The notes below the pieces were generated by a model. It searched no databases and was not told where the DNA came from. It was given only the letters and a program-made list of their open reading frames with translations. From an uncultured Oscillospiraceae bacterium (lineage in GTDB: Bacteria; Bacillota; Clostridia; Oscillospirales; Oscillospiraceae): a DNA stretch of 23,303 nt. The stretch's first letter is position 1. Every line of letters begins with the position of its first letter. This document shows positions 1-7,612 of the stretch, piece by piece. The stretch covers positions 1 through 23,303 of the forward strand of contig CAJUPU010000043.1 of the NCBI GenBank assembly GCA_910588495.1, given 5' to 3'. A program made the position numbers and the translations under genes.

Positions 1-831
1 GGCCTTGCGGAACTCCGCCATCACCTCCCGGCCGGAGAAGCCGTCCTCCGCGCCGCAGGGATCCTCGCAGTAGGCCAGCACCTTCTTCAGCTCGGGGGCC
101 ACCTCCAGGGCCTCCTTCAGGCTCCAGCAGCCGTTGGGATCCAGGTCCACCCGGGCCTCGGGGAAGGCCGCCTTGATGGCCTGGACAGCCTTCAGCTCCT
201 CCCAGGGGGAGAGCACGCCGCCCTTGAGCTTGAAGTCCTCGAAGCCGTACTTCTCGTGGGTGGCCTTCGCCAGGGCCACGATGGCCTCGGGGGTCATGGC
301 CTCCTCGTGGCGCAGGCGGTACCAGTCGCAGTCGGAGTCCGGCTCCTCCTCGTACTCCAGGTCGGTCTTTTTCCGGTCGCCCACATAGAACAGGTAGCTG
401 AGGAACCGCACCCGGTCCCGCTGGACGCCGTCCCCCATGAGGGCGGCGGCGGGCACGTCCAAAAACTTGCCCATCAGGTCCAGCAGAGGGGCCTCGATGG
501 CGGTGACCACGTGGACCCCGGTGCGCAGATCGAAGGTCTGTAGGCCCCGCACATCGTCCTTGATGTTCTCGCTGAGCCAGGCGCGGACCTTGTTCAGGGT
601 CTGCTTGTAGTCGGCGATGCGGGTGCCTACCACCAGGGCCTTCACATCCTCCAGGGCCTGGGCGATCTTCTCGCCGCCGGGGACCTCGCCCACCCCCTCC
701 ACGCCGTTGGAGTCGGTGAGGATGACGATATTGCGGGTGAAGTAGGGGGCATGGGCCCCGGACAGGTTCAGCTCCATGCAGTCGTGGCCGGCCACAGGGA
801 ACACTTCCATTTTCGCGACAGTGGGGATCAT
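1..831 (-). CDS. gudD: Glucarate dehydratase, N-terminal part (cut by window edge)
   Basis: Enolase-superfamily enzyme that dehydrates D-glucarate (and often L-idarate) to 5-keto-4-deoxy-D-glucarate in the cytoplasm. The first 277 codons are visible; family members have about 440 to 450 residues, so the C-terminal third, with the His/Asp catalytic dyad, lies outside. From memory it follows E. coli GudD closely: VAGHD near residue 13, NLSGAHAP at 22-29, GLQTFDLRT at 96-104, YRLRHEEAMTP at 171-181, the KxK catalytic motif (Lys201, Lys203), metal-ligand candidates Asp231 and Glu256, and EDPCGAEDGFSGREVMAEF. The ATG at 831 has AAAGGAG about 10 bases upstream. It is the last visible gene of the tctC operon, 29 bp after the DapA-family gene. 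Confidence 0.96.
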   Translation of the reverse strand, partial: MIPTVAKMEVFPVAGHDCMELNLSGAHAPYFTRNIVILTDSNGVEGVGEVPGGEKIAQALEDVKALVVGTRIADYKQTLNKVRAWLSENIKDDVRGLQTFDLRTGVHVVTAIEAPLLDLMGKFLDVPAAALMGDGVQRDRVRFLSYLFYVGDRKKTDLEYEEEPDSDCDWYRLRHEEAMTPEAIVALAKATHEKYGFEDFKLKGGVLSPWEELKAVQAIKAAFPEARVDLDPNGCWSLKEALEVAPELKKVLAYCEDPCGAEDGFSGREVMAEFRKA

Positions 832-860
832 GTTCAGCACTCTCCTTTTCAGCGGGCCGC

Positions 861-1778
861 TCAGATGAGGCCCATGTCGGCCAGCACCTGGCGCAGTTTG
901 TCCTTCTCGGCGGAGGTGAGCTCCTGGATGGGATCCAGGCACTTGCCCACGGGGATGCCCTGGAGGACCAGGCCCTCCTTGATCACCTCGGGGAAGGTGC
1001 CCATGCCGGTGGCGATGCGCAGGGGGGCCAGGCGGTACTGGGCCTCCAGGGAGCCGGCCAGATCGCCGTCCCGGAACTTGTCGTAGATGTCGGCCACCAG
1101 CCGGGGGGCCACGTTGGCGCAGCTGGCCACCGCGCCGGAACAGCCGTACACCAGCCCGGCGGTGATCATGGTGTCCCGGCCCATCATCACGTTGAAGCGG
1201 TCCCGGTAGGGGACGGTGAGGCGCAGGTACTCCTCGCAGTTGGTCATATCGCCGGTGGAGTCCTTCACGCCGATGATGTTGGGGCAGTCCTTGGCCAGCC
1301 GGGCCACGGTGCCGGGGGCGATGGTCACGTTGGTCTTGGGCTTGTTGTTATACATGATCACGGGCAGGGAGGTGTTCTCCGCGATGGTACGGTAGTAAGT
1401 ATACAGCTCATCCTGGGTCTGGCTGACGAACATGGGGGTGAGCACGGAGATGGCGTCGTAGCCCCCCACCTGCTCCACCAGCTTGGCCAGGTGGATGACC
1501 CCCCGGGTGGTGATGTGGCTGCACCCGGCCAGCAGCTGCACCGGCTCACCGTAGCGATCCCTGCGGCCCTTTGCCGCGTCCCGGACGGTCTCCAGGGCCT
1601 TGACGAACTCCCCGTCGTCCACCGCGTAGAACTCGCCGGTGGTGCCGAAGGGGAACAGGCCGTGGACGCCGCTGTCCAGCAGGAACTTGCTCATCTGGGC
1701 CAGGGACTCATAGTTGACGCTGCCGTCCGCGTTGAACGGCGTGATGATCGGCGGGATGATGCCGTAAGGTCTATACAT
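861..1778 (-). CDS. DapA/NanA-family lyase, probable 5-keto-4-deoxyglucarate aldolase or dehydratase
   Basis: A 305-residue class I (Schiff-base) aldolase-fold protein of the dihydrodipicolinate synthase/N-acetylneuraminate lyase family. Visible signatures are FGTTGEF (44-50), a YN pair at 143-144 and the Schiff-base lysine in GVKDSTGD (Lys172). After the YN pair it reads NKPKTN, where classical DapA has VPSRTG, so lysine synthesis is unlikely. Next to gudD and in the same locus as garD and garR, it most likely handles 5-keto-4-deoxyglucarate: either aldol cleavage to pyruvate plus tartronate semialdehyde (which garR would then use) or decarboxylating dehydration to 2,5-dioxopentanoate. The first is favoured only by context. 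I chose the ATG at 1778 (MYRPYG) because AAGGGAAG lies just upstream; the frame stays open further upstream but without family-like sequence. Confidence 0.88.
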   Translation of the reverse strand: MYRPYGIIPPIITPFNADGSVNYESLAQMSKFLLDSGVHGLFPFGTTGEFYAVDDGEFVKALETVRDAAKGRRDRYGEPVQLLAGCSHITTRGVIHLAKLVEQVGGYDAISVLTPMFVSQTQDELYTYYRTIAENTSLPVIMYNNKPKTNVTIAPGTVARLAKDCPNIIGVKDSTGDMTNCEEYLRLTVPYRDRFNVMMGRDTMITAGLVYGCSGAVASCANVAPRLVADIYDKFRDGDLAGSLEAQYRLAPLRIATGMGTFPEVIKEGLVLQGIPVGKCLDPIQELTSAEKDKLRQVLADMGLI

Positions 1779-1813
1779 GTTTCTTCTTCCCTTCTTACAT
1801 AAGATGGTCCGTT

Positions 1814-1830
1814 CCGCCCTGTCCGGGCGG
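1814..1830 (-). other. Intercistronic stem-loop in the aldarate operon
   Basis: CCGCCC (1814-1819) and GGGCGG (1825-1830) form a 6-bp perfect stem with a 5-base loop, starting 3 bases after the stop codon of the preceding membrane-protein gene (minus strand). No T-run follows in the direction of transcription, so it is more likely an mRNA stability or processing element than a full terminator. Confidence 0.4.
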
Positions 1831-1833
1831 TCT

Positions 1834-2715
1834 TTATGGGCGTTCCCCCGCGCCCAGGCTCCGAAACAGCTCCCAGGCCCCATCCCGCTCGGGCAGGGGA
1901 CAATGGGCCAGCCACTTCTCGTTGGGCAGGTCCCGGATCCTGGTGCGGCCGGTGTAGAAGCGGTTTTCCAGGTAGAGCGCCGCCCGGTCCTCCGCCAGCC
2001 GGACTGCCCCCAGGCGGTCGGACTGCTCCGCCAGGCGCCCCAGGCGCCTGGCCAGCCACCGGGGCAGCTCCCGGGCCCCGTCCCCTGCGTAGAGCTGGAA
2101 GCGGCTGTCCAGCTTCTCCTCCGGGCAGGCGGCCGGGGCGTAGCCCCGCTGCTCCAGGAACGCGCTCTGGGCCCCCTGGTCCAGCAGGCCCCGGCGCAGC
2201 AGCAGCCAGTCGCCGCTCCACGCCCCGGTCCGGGGGGCGGCGGTGAGCAGGGTGCCGCTGAGGAAGCGGTACTGTTCCTTGCTCCCGGCCCCCGGCGCGG
2301 CGTAGTGGAGGGTGATCTCGCAGCCCGCCAGCTCCAGGCCGAAGCCCGTTCCGGAGAAGGCCGCCCGCACCAGCAGGTCCCGGCCCCGCTCCATCATGGG
2401 CAGCAGCCCCAGCTCCTGGAACTGCTCCGCGGTGAGCCCGGACCGCCCGGTGTACCGCGCCTCCTCCAGGGGGGCGCACAGGCCGCACAGGATGTTCTCC
2501 CGGGCCGCCCCTTCGCTGTAGGCGCCGATCCTCCGGCGCAGGAACAACAGATAAGCCAACAGGTTGGCCCCGGCCAGGATGGCTCCGGGCACGAACTGCC
2601 CCACCGCCGCCAGGGCGGCGGCCAGGGCGTATCCCACCGCGTGGACCGCGCAGACGATCTGGGTCCGCTTCCTCAGTTCCTCCAGCTCCTGCCGGGCCTG
2701 TGCCGCTGCTCTCAT
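1834..2715 (-). CDS. Uncharacterised protein with two N-terminal membrane helices
   Basis: I do not recognise this 293-residue protein. A charged N-terminus (1-18) is followed by two hydrophobic helices at about 20-39 and 42-60, then a soluble domain of about 230 residues rich in Leu, Arg and Gly. The soluble part contains GFGLELAGCEITLHY near 125-138 and FLSGTLLTA near 150-158. The layout loosely recalls DUF3137-type proteins, but I cannot confirm that. AGGAGG lies 5 bases before the ATG at 2715. It sits 21 bp downstream of the MBL-fold gene and 55 bp upstream of the DapA-family gene in the same operon, so a role tied to aldarate use is possible but unproven. It has no obvious catalytic motif. 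Confidence 0.8.
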   Translation of the reverse strand: MRAAAQARQELEELRKRTQIVCAVHAVGYALAAALAAVGQFVPGAILAGANLLAYLLFLRRRIGAYSEGAARENILCGLCAPLEEARYTGRSGLTAEQFQELGLLPMMERGRDLLVRAAFSGTGFGLELAGCEITLHYAAPGAGSKEQYRFLSGTLLTAAPRTGAWSGDWLLLRRGLLDQGAQSAFLEQRGYAPAACPEEKLDSRFQLYAGDGARELPRWLARRLGRLAEQSDRLGAVRLAEDRAALYLENRFYTGRTRIRDLPNEKWLAHCPLPERDGAWELFRSLGAGERP

Positions 2716-2736
2716 AAGCGCCTCCTGTGTGGGGTG

Positions 2737-3618
2737 TCAGTTGTTTTCCGGGTCCGCCATGAAGGCCAAAAGAGCGTCCCGCTTCTCGTCCAGATAGGCC
2801 CCCCAGGCCCTGTCGTCCACAAAGGGGTTGGGGCCGTCTGGGTCAGCCTGCTGCTTTTTTCGGCGGCCCAGGGTGTCGTTGTTGATGCAGTGGTTGCCCA
2901 AAAAGACCTCCACCTTCTCGTCCCGGACCTTGGCCAGGGAATCAAGATAGGTCTGACGCATGGCGAATTTCGGGTCGCCGTTCTCGATGAGGTAGTCTTT
3001 TTGCAGGGTATTGAAGCCGAAGCCGCCGTAGTAGCCGCACCGCTTCACCCCCTGGGGGCCGTCCATGCCGAAGAAGATGGCGATGCAGCCCTCGGTGTGG
3101 CCGGGCACCAGGCGGAAGGTCATGGTCACCTTGCCGAAGGTGAGCACGTCGCCGTCCTCGATCTGGCCGTCGGGGACGAACAGCCCGTCGCAGTCGTCGT
3201 GGGTGTCCTGGATGAAGGACAGCTCCGGCCGCTCCCGGTACATTTTGGCGTCGGGAGCCCCCAGATACAGCTTGGTCCCAAACATCCGCTTGAAGAAGCC
3301 GGCTGCTCCGATGTGGTCCAGGTGGCCGTGGGAGTGGACGATCCACTTCACGTCGGAGGGCTTGAAGCCCGCCTCCCAGATGGCGTTGACCAGCATGGCG
3401 GCGGCGCCGCAGTTGCCCGAGTCGATGAGCAGCAGCCCGTCCCCGGTGTCGATGAGGTGGACGCACACCCAGTTGTCCCCCACATACCAGATATCGCCGT
3501 ACAGCCGGAAGGGGTGGACGTACCGGGATTCCTGGTCCAGCCAGATGCCGGACATGGGGTCCGCCTTCAGTGCCTCCCGCCGGGCCAGATACGCCTCATA
3601 GCTCTGTTTCGCGGTCAT
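2737..3618 (-). CDS. MBL-fold metallo-hydrolase (B3-like)
   Basis: A 293-residue metallo-beta-lactamase-fold hydrolase. The metal-binding motif HSHGHLDH is at 95-102 (His97, His99, Asp101, His102), a third histidine is in PGHTEG (His174), and a later histidine is in GNHCINN near 245. After His174 the protein reads GYYGGFGF rather than the bridging-Asp GD motif, as in the B3-like branch, whose last ligand is the C-terminal NH. The reaction is unknown. Fold members hydrolyse lactones, thioesters, phosphodiesters or beta-lactams, and the operon suggests an aldarate lactone or ester. The ATG at 3618 overlaps the upstream stop by 4 bp (ATGA), implying translational coupling, and GGGGGAC lies upstream. 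No secretion signal is evident. Confidence 0.88.
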   Translation of the reverse strand: MTAKQSYEAYLARREALKADPMSGIWLDQESRYVHPFRLYGDIWYVGDNWVCVHLIDTGDGLLLIDSGNCGAAAMLVNAIWEAGFKPSDVKWIVHSHGHLDHIGAAGFFKRMFGTKLYLGAPDAKMYRERPELSFIQDTHDDCDGLFVPDGQIEDGDVLTFGKVTMTFRLVPGHTEGCIAIFFGMDGPQGVKRCGYYGGFGFNTLQKDYLIENGDPKFAMRQTYLDSLAKVRDEKVEVFLGNHCINNDTLGRRKKQQADPDGPNPFVDDRAWGAYLDEKRDALLAFMADPENN

Positions 3619-4544
3619 TTTTTGTCCCCCTTCAGGTTCTTGTCGAAAAAGTCCAGGATGACCTTCTTGGTCATGGGTTGGAACAGCTCCCGGGTGCCGT
3701 GGCCGCCGTTCTTCACGATGTACAGATCCGCCCGGTCCTCGAAGCCCGCCTCCACAATCCGGCGGTAGAAATCCTCGCTGATCTCCACCGGCACCAGGGG
3801 GTCCTGGTCGCCGTGGAGGATGGTGATGGGGCACATCTTCTCGCTCATGGAGAAGATGGGGCTGGCGGCATCGCTGCGCTCCAGCATGGTGGCCTCGTCG
3901 CCCCCCAGCAGGGCGCCGCCGTGGGTCTCCCCCAGGCTGTGCCAGCGGTGGGCGGGGTCCTTGAAGCGCTCCACCTCGACCTCATTGCACCGGCGGATAT
4001 CCACCGGGCCGAACATGTCCACCGCCGCCTGGACCTCGCTGAGACGATCGCCCCACTCCTCCGTATCATAGCCGTCGGTGTTCATAGCCATCCAGGCGGA
4101 CAGGTGGCCCCCGGCGGACCGGCCGATGGCGCCCACCCGGGCGGGGTCGATGCCGTACTCCTCCGCGTGGGCGCGCAGGAAGCGCACCGCCGTCTTGCAG
4201 TCGATGAGCTGGTCGGGGAAGTGCCCCTGGGCGCTGCTGCGGTAGTAGATGCAGGCCACGGCGTAGCCCGCTTCCGCCAGAAACTGCATCTCAGCGGCCA
4301 TCAGGTTCTTGTCGCACCCCCGCCAGCCCGCGCCGTTGATCCACACGATGAGGGGCTGCTTTCCGGTGCTCACCTCGTCGTCCGCGCCGCTGGCCAGGCG
4401 CATCTCGCTGTTGCCGTTCTGGGCCATGAGGGACAGGTGCAGATCCAGAGGCTTTCCCTCCAGGTCCTTCACGCGGGAGTAGCAGATATTGTCGATAAAG
4501 TTGATGCTCCGGCGCTCCTGGCCCGGATCGATGATGTGACGCAT
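3615..4544 (-). CDS. Alpha/beta hydrolase, BD-FAE-like esterase
   Basis: A 309-residue serine hydrolase of the carbohydrate-esterase/BD-FAE-like group. The nucleophile elbow GRSAGG gives Ser143, HGDQDPLVP gives Asp248 and GGHGT gives His282, a complete apparent triad. The oxyanion-side motif reads WINGAGWRGCD (68-78), an altered HGGGW-type strand. No signal peptide is visible, so it should act in the cytoplasm. It is followed by the MBL-fold gene with a 4-bp overlap and preceded by a second hydrolase 51 bp away. An in-frame TTG at 4553 is possible, but AGAAGG sits 10 bases before the ATG at 4544 and only 1 to 2 bases before the TTG, so I chose the ATG. The substrate is unknown; an esterified or lactonised aldarate fits the context. 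Confidence 0.88.
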   Translation of the reverse strand: MRHIIDPGQERRSINFIDNICYSRVKDLEGKPLDLHLSLMAQNGNSEMRLASGADDEVSTGKQPLIVWINGAGWRGCDKNLMAAEMQFLAEAGYAVACIYYRSSAQGHFPDQLIDCKTAVRFLRAHAEEYGIDPARVGAIGRSAGGHLSAWMAMNTDGYDTEEWGDRLSEVQAAVDMFGPVDIRRCNEVEVERFKDPAHRWHSLGETHGGALLGGDEATMLERSDAASPIFSMSEKMCPITILHGDQDPLVPVEISEDFYRRIVEAGFEDRADLYIVKNGGHGTRELFQPMTKKVILDFFDKNLKGDKK

Positions 4545-4595
4545 ATCTATCAAACCTTCTATCCTAGTTATTCAACAGCCGTTCGGTCCATCGAC

Positions 4596-5498
4596 TCATT
4601 CCACAGGGGGACAGGCATTGATGGCATCCACGATAGTCTGCTGAGCCTCTTGCCACTGGTCCAACATCCGCACGGAAAAACCATGGCGGCTTTCCGGGAA
4701 TCCGACCCGCTTCACCTGATTCCCGGCCTGGACCAGCTTCTCTCCATACCGCCGGTTCACATCCTGGAAGGGACATTTTCCCGCCTCCACGATCAGGGTG
4801 AAAGGCTGGTCTTTCAGATCATCGGGAGAGGCGAAGATGGGGGAGACCGCCGGGGTTTTCAGCCGCTCCACGTCCCCATCGGCGTACAGCAGCGAAAACG
4901 CCTTGCTGCGCTCCTGCCCCTCCGCCACAAGGGACATATAGTTATCGGTGGCGGCGTAGTCTAAAATCTGCATACACAATTTGAAATCCCCGGTGCGGGC
5001 CGCTTTCATGGACACCACTGCGGCCAGGTTCCCGCCCGCGCTGTGGCCGCCTGTGGACACCCGCCTGGGATCGCCCCCCCATTTGGCGCACTGTTCGAAG
5101 GCCCAACGTACCGCCGCATAGCTCTGGTCATAGGCTGCGGGGAAGGGGTGCTTGTCGCTGGTGGCATAATCCACATCCACCACGATGCCGTGGATGCCCG
5201 CGGCGATCCGGGCGCAATACAGATCGTCGTCCCCGTTCTGGGGCAGGATGAACCCGCCGCCATGGAAATTCACATGGAGGGAGCAGCCAGGCTTCCGGTC
5301 CAGTGCTTTGGACACGATCAGGCGTACAGGCACCGCTGCGCCGGGGAGGGTCAAGGTCTGCTCCTCCCGCTCCACCAATTTGGAATAGGCCACATAGCTG
5401 TCGGGGATCACCCGCTGGCTGAGCATGACCTCCCGGTTCCCGCCGGTGCGCCGGATCACGTCCAGCTGCTCCTGCCGCTGCTGTTCTGTCAAAGACAT
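4596..5498 (-). CDS. Alpha/beta hydrolase, hormone-sensitive-lipase family, catalytic Asp position altered
   Basis: A 300-residue HSL-type (family IV) alpha/beta hydrolase. It has the oxyanion motif FHGGGF (78-83), the nucleophile elbow GGHSAGGN (Ser153) and the C-terminal RHGF (His272). In relatives the catalytic acid sits in a segment of the form D-P/S-L-x-x-E. Here that position reads KCPFQDV, placing Cys242 where Asp is expected and leaving Asp246 four residues later as a possible substitute. The protein may therefore be weak, use another acid, or act as a binding protein. The start at 5498 is supported by AAGGGGGC about 7 bases upstream. It lies 13 bp downstream of tctA, which ties it to the transporter operon. 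Confidence 0.87.
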   Translation of the reverse strand: MSLTEQQRQEQLDVIRRTGGNREVMLSQRVIPDSYVAYSKLVEREEQTLTLPGAAVPVRLIVSKALDRKPGCSLHVNFHGGGFILPQNGDDDLYCARIAAGIHGIVVDVDYATSDKHPFPAAYDQSYAAVRWAFEQCAKWGGDPRRVSTGGHSAGGNLAAVVSMKAARTGDFKLCMQILDYAATDNYMSLVAEGQERSKAFSLLYADGDVERLKTPAVSPIFASPDDLKDQPFTLIVEAGKCPFQDVNRRYGEKLVQAGNQVKRVGFPESRHGFSVRMLDQWQEAQQTIVDAINACPPVE

Positions 5499-5511
5499 TT
5501 CAGATGCCCCC

Positions 5512-7008
5512 TTACTGGACTTTCGCGGATCTGCGCTTCTTGATCTGCTTGGTGATGATGGGACCCACCACGCTCCACACTGCGATGAGGATGAAGATCA
5601 GCGAGATGGGACGGGTGATAAAGGAGGTCAGGTCGCCCTTGGCGTAGGAGCAGCCCATGCGGAAATAGCTCTCGATCTTTCCGCCCAGGATGAAGGCCAG
5701 CATCAGCGGGGTCATGGGGATCTTGAACATATCCATCACGACGCCCAGCAGGCCGAAGCCCAGCACCAGGTACACGCTGAACATGGAGGTGGAGGAGGAG
5801 AACGCGCCCATGAAGCAGATCATCAGGATGGCGCTGTACAGATAGTGATACGGGGCCTTCAGCAGGTAGGGGAACCACCGCTTGGTGAGCAGCTCCGTGA
5901 TCACGATGAGGATGGCGGAGATGAGCACAGCCAGGAAGATGAGGTCGGCCAGCACGGGATTCTGCTGGATGAACATGGGGCCCGCCTGGAGGCCGTGGAT
6001 GGTCATGGCGGACAGCAGCAGCACGGTGGTGCCGTCGCCGGGGATGCCCAGGGAGATCATAGGGATGAGGGCGCCGCCCACGCCGGCGTTGTTGGCCACC
6101 TCGGTGGCCCAGATGCCCGGGTCGTAACCGGTGCCGAACAGCTCCGGGTGCTTATCCATCTTCTTGGCCTGGCCGTAGGCGATGAGGTTGGAGATGCCGG
6201 AGCCCATGCCGGGCAGGAAGCCGATGCCCAGACCGATCAGCAGGGAGACGATGATGGTGCGGGCATTGTCGGCGAAATCCTTCAGGGTGAGGCCGAAGCC
6301 GCCCAGGGAGGAGGTGTCCACCTCGGGCATTTCCTGCTGACCCTTGGCGTAGCTGGTGGCCACCTGCTGAAGGGCGAAGGTGCCCATGAGCATACACACC
6401 ATGTTGATGCCGCCGTACAGGTTGGTGTTGCCAAAGGTGAAGCGCAGCTGATTGGTGACCATGTCGGCCCCCACCGTGGAGAACCACAGGCCGATGAAGG
6501 CGGCCATCAGCCCCTTATAGATGGAGCCGTTGGACAGGCCCACCACCATGGTGATGGCCATTAGGCACAGGGAGAAGTACTCCCAGGGGCCCAGCATCAG
6601 GGCCACGTCGGCGATGGCGCCGGAGCACAGCATAGCCACTATGATGGACACGGCGGTGCCGATGAAGGAGCCGATGATGCCGATGGACAGCGCCTTGGCC
6701 GCCTTGCCGTTTTTGGTCATGGGATAGCCGTCATAGCAGGTGCCGATGGAGGCGGCGGAGCCGGGGATGCCCACCAGCACGGCGGCCACGAAAGAGCCGG
6801 ACACGCCGCCCACGTACATGCCCAGCAGCATGGCAAAGCTGAGCTCGGTGTTCAGCGCAAAGGTCATGGGAAGGATCAGGGTGATGCCCAGGCCGCCGGA
6901 CAGGCCGGGGATGGCGCCCAGGACACAGCCGATGACGCAGCAAAGATACATCATCAGAAAGTTGGCGGGCTGGAGCAGCGTGCTCAACGCGGTCATATAA
7001 GCTTCCAT
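5512..7008 (-). CDS. tctA: Tripartite tricarboxylate transporter, large permease subunit TctA
   Basis: A 498-residue integral membrane protein of the usual TctA length, with many hydrophobic segments along its whole length. The N-terminal family signature is clear: GAIPGLSGGLGITLILP near 32-48 and MYVGGVSGSF near 64-73, followed by IPGSAASIGTCYDGYP. A second glycine-rich repeat, GFLPGMGSG, is near residue 262, as expected for the two-fold repeated architecture. With TctB and the lipid-anchored TctC it should import a carboxylate across the cytoplasmic membrane using an ion gradient. Operon context makes an aldarate or aldarate derivative the likely cargo, whereas enteric bacteria use MFS permeases for these acids. 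AAAGGAGG precedes the ATG at 7008. Confidence 0.95.
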   Translation of the reverse strand: MEAYMTALSTLLQPANFLMMYLCCVIGCVLGAIPGLSGGLGITLILPMTFALNTELSFAMLLGMYVGGVSGSFVAAVLVGIPGSAASIGTCYDGYPMTKNGKAAKALSIGIIGSFIGTAVSIIVAMLCSGAIADVALMLGPWEYFSLCLMAITMVVGLSNGSIYKGLMAAFIGLWFSTVGADMVTNQLRFTFGNTNLYGGINMVCMLMGTFALQQVATSYAKGQQEMPEVDTSSLGGFGLTLKDFADNARTIIVSLLIGLGIGFLPGMGSGISNLIAYGQAKKMDKHPELFGTGYDPGIWATEVANNAGVGGALIPMISLGIPGDGTTVLLLSAMTIHGLQAGPMFIQQNPVLADLIFLAVLISAILIVITELLTKRWFPYLLKAPYHYLYSAILMICFMGAFSSSTSMFSVYLVLGFGLLGVVMDMFKIPMTPLMLAFILGGKIESYFRMGCSYAKGDLTSFITRPISLIFILIAVWSVVGPIITKQIKKRRSAKVQ

Positions 7009-7026
7009 ATCATCGTACCTCCTTTG

Positions 7027-7521
7027 TTAGGGCATGGGGATGCCCAGGCTCTCCCAGAGCACGCCCTTGGGCAGCGGGATCACGAAGCCCCGGGTAAAGC
7101 CGAAATATCCCAGGGAGGCCAGCCCCACGGAGAACAGGATGGCCACGATGAAGTTGACCTTCTTCTCTCCCTTCAGGGTCCACAGGAACACGAAGGTGCC
7201 GACCATGGCGGTGATCCAGAAACCGATGAACTCCATACCGATGGTGAACAGCACGGCCTCCGCCATGATGATGCCCATACGGATCCAGCCGGCCTTGTCC
7301 AGATAGGGCTTGGGATCCTCCTTGTCCTCCTTGGGGGCGTCAAAGATCATGGACAAGATGGCAAACACGGCGATGCCTCCGGCGGCGATGAAGGGGAACA
7401 TTTTGGGACCAGGCTCGTTGGATACCAGCCGCTCGGGGATCGTGGTGGTCTGCCAGGCGATAAAAGCCGACAGCGCCAGACACACAGCGCCCATGATGTA
7501 GGTACGGTTGATCTTTTTCAT
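7027..7521 (-). CDS. tctB: Tripartite tricarboxylate transporter, small permease subunit TctB
   Basis: A 164-residue membrane protein of the TctB family, with four hydrophobic segments at about 8-25, 45-62, 82-116 (long, probably spanning plus re-entrant) and 125-148. The loop after the first helix carries a PGPKMFPFIAAG motif, like the G-P-x-x-FP motif of TctB proteins. Function: the small membrane partner of TctA. I chose the ATG at 7521 (MKKINRT) because GAGGTAGG lies upstream; the longer open frame runs back through the tctC-tctB hairpin and is not coding. It ends 18 bp before tctA. Confidence 0.92.
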   Translation of the reverse strand: MKKINRTYIMGAVCLALSAFIAWQTTTIPERLVSNEPGPKMFPFIAAGGIAVFAILSMIFDAPKEDKEDPKPYLDKAGWIRMGIIMAEAVLFTIGMEFIGFWITAMVGTFVFLWTLKGEKKVNFIVAILFSVGLASLGYFGFTRGFVIPLPKGVLWESLGIPMP

Positions 7522-7552
7522 AAGCCTACCTCTATTCTTTTCCAAAGTTGTG

Positions 7553-7587
7553 AACAGGGCCCGGCCCGTAACCGGCCGGGCCCTGTT
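7553..7587 (-). terminator. Strong hairpin between tctC and tctB (attenuating terminator or mRNA stabiliser)
   Basis: Arms 7553-7566 (AACAGGGCCCGGCC) and 7574-7587 (GGCCGGGCCCTGTT) are perfect 14-bp complements around a 7-base loop. It lies 25 bp after the tctC stop. On the minus strand only short T stretches follow, so termination is probably partial. Such hairpins behind a binding-protein gene commonly raise its expression relative to the permease genes. Confidence 0.7.
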
Positions 7588-7612
7588 TTGCAAAGCTGTC
7601 AGCGCCTAGGAT

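Noticed and set aside
2737..3618. MBL-fold protein as a beta-lactam resistance gene
   Set aside because: It has the metal-binding motif but sits in a catabolic operon, lacks a signal peptide and shows only the general B3-like fold; resistance cannot be supported.
1777..3768. Long plus-strand open frame (about 660 codons) antisense to the hydrolase/DapA-family genes
   Set aside because: Low-complexity Gly/Pro/Val/Gln/His-rich translation, no RBS or family motif; it arises because GC-rich genes leave antisense frames without stops. Similar antisense frames at 5425-6564, 9287-11068, 14671-15978 and 20464-21474 were dismissed for the same reason.
4542..4553. TTG at 4553 as the start of the BD-FAE-like hydrolase
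   Set aside because: It lies 1 to 2 bases from the AGAAGG Shine-Dalgarno; the ATG at 4544 has correct spacing.
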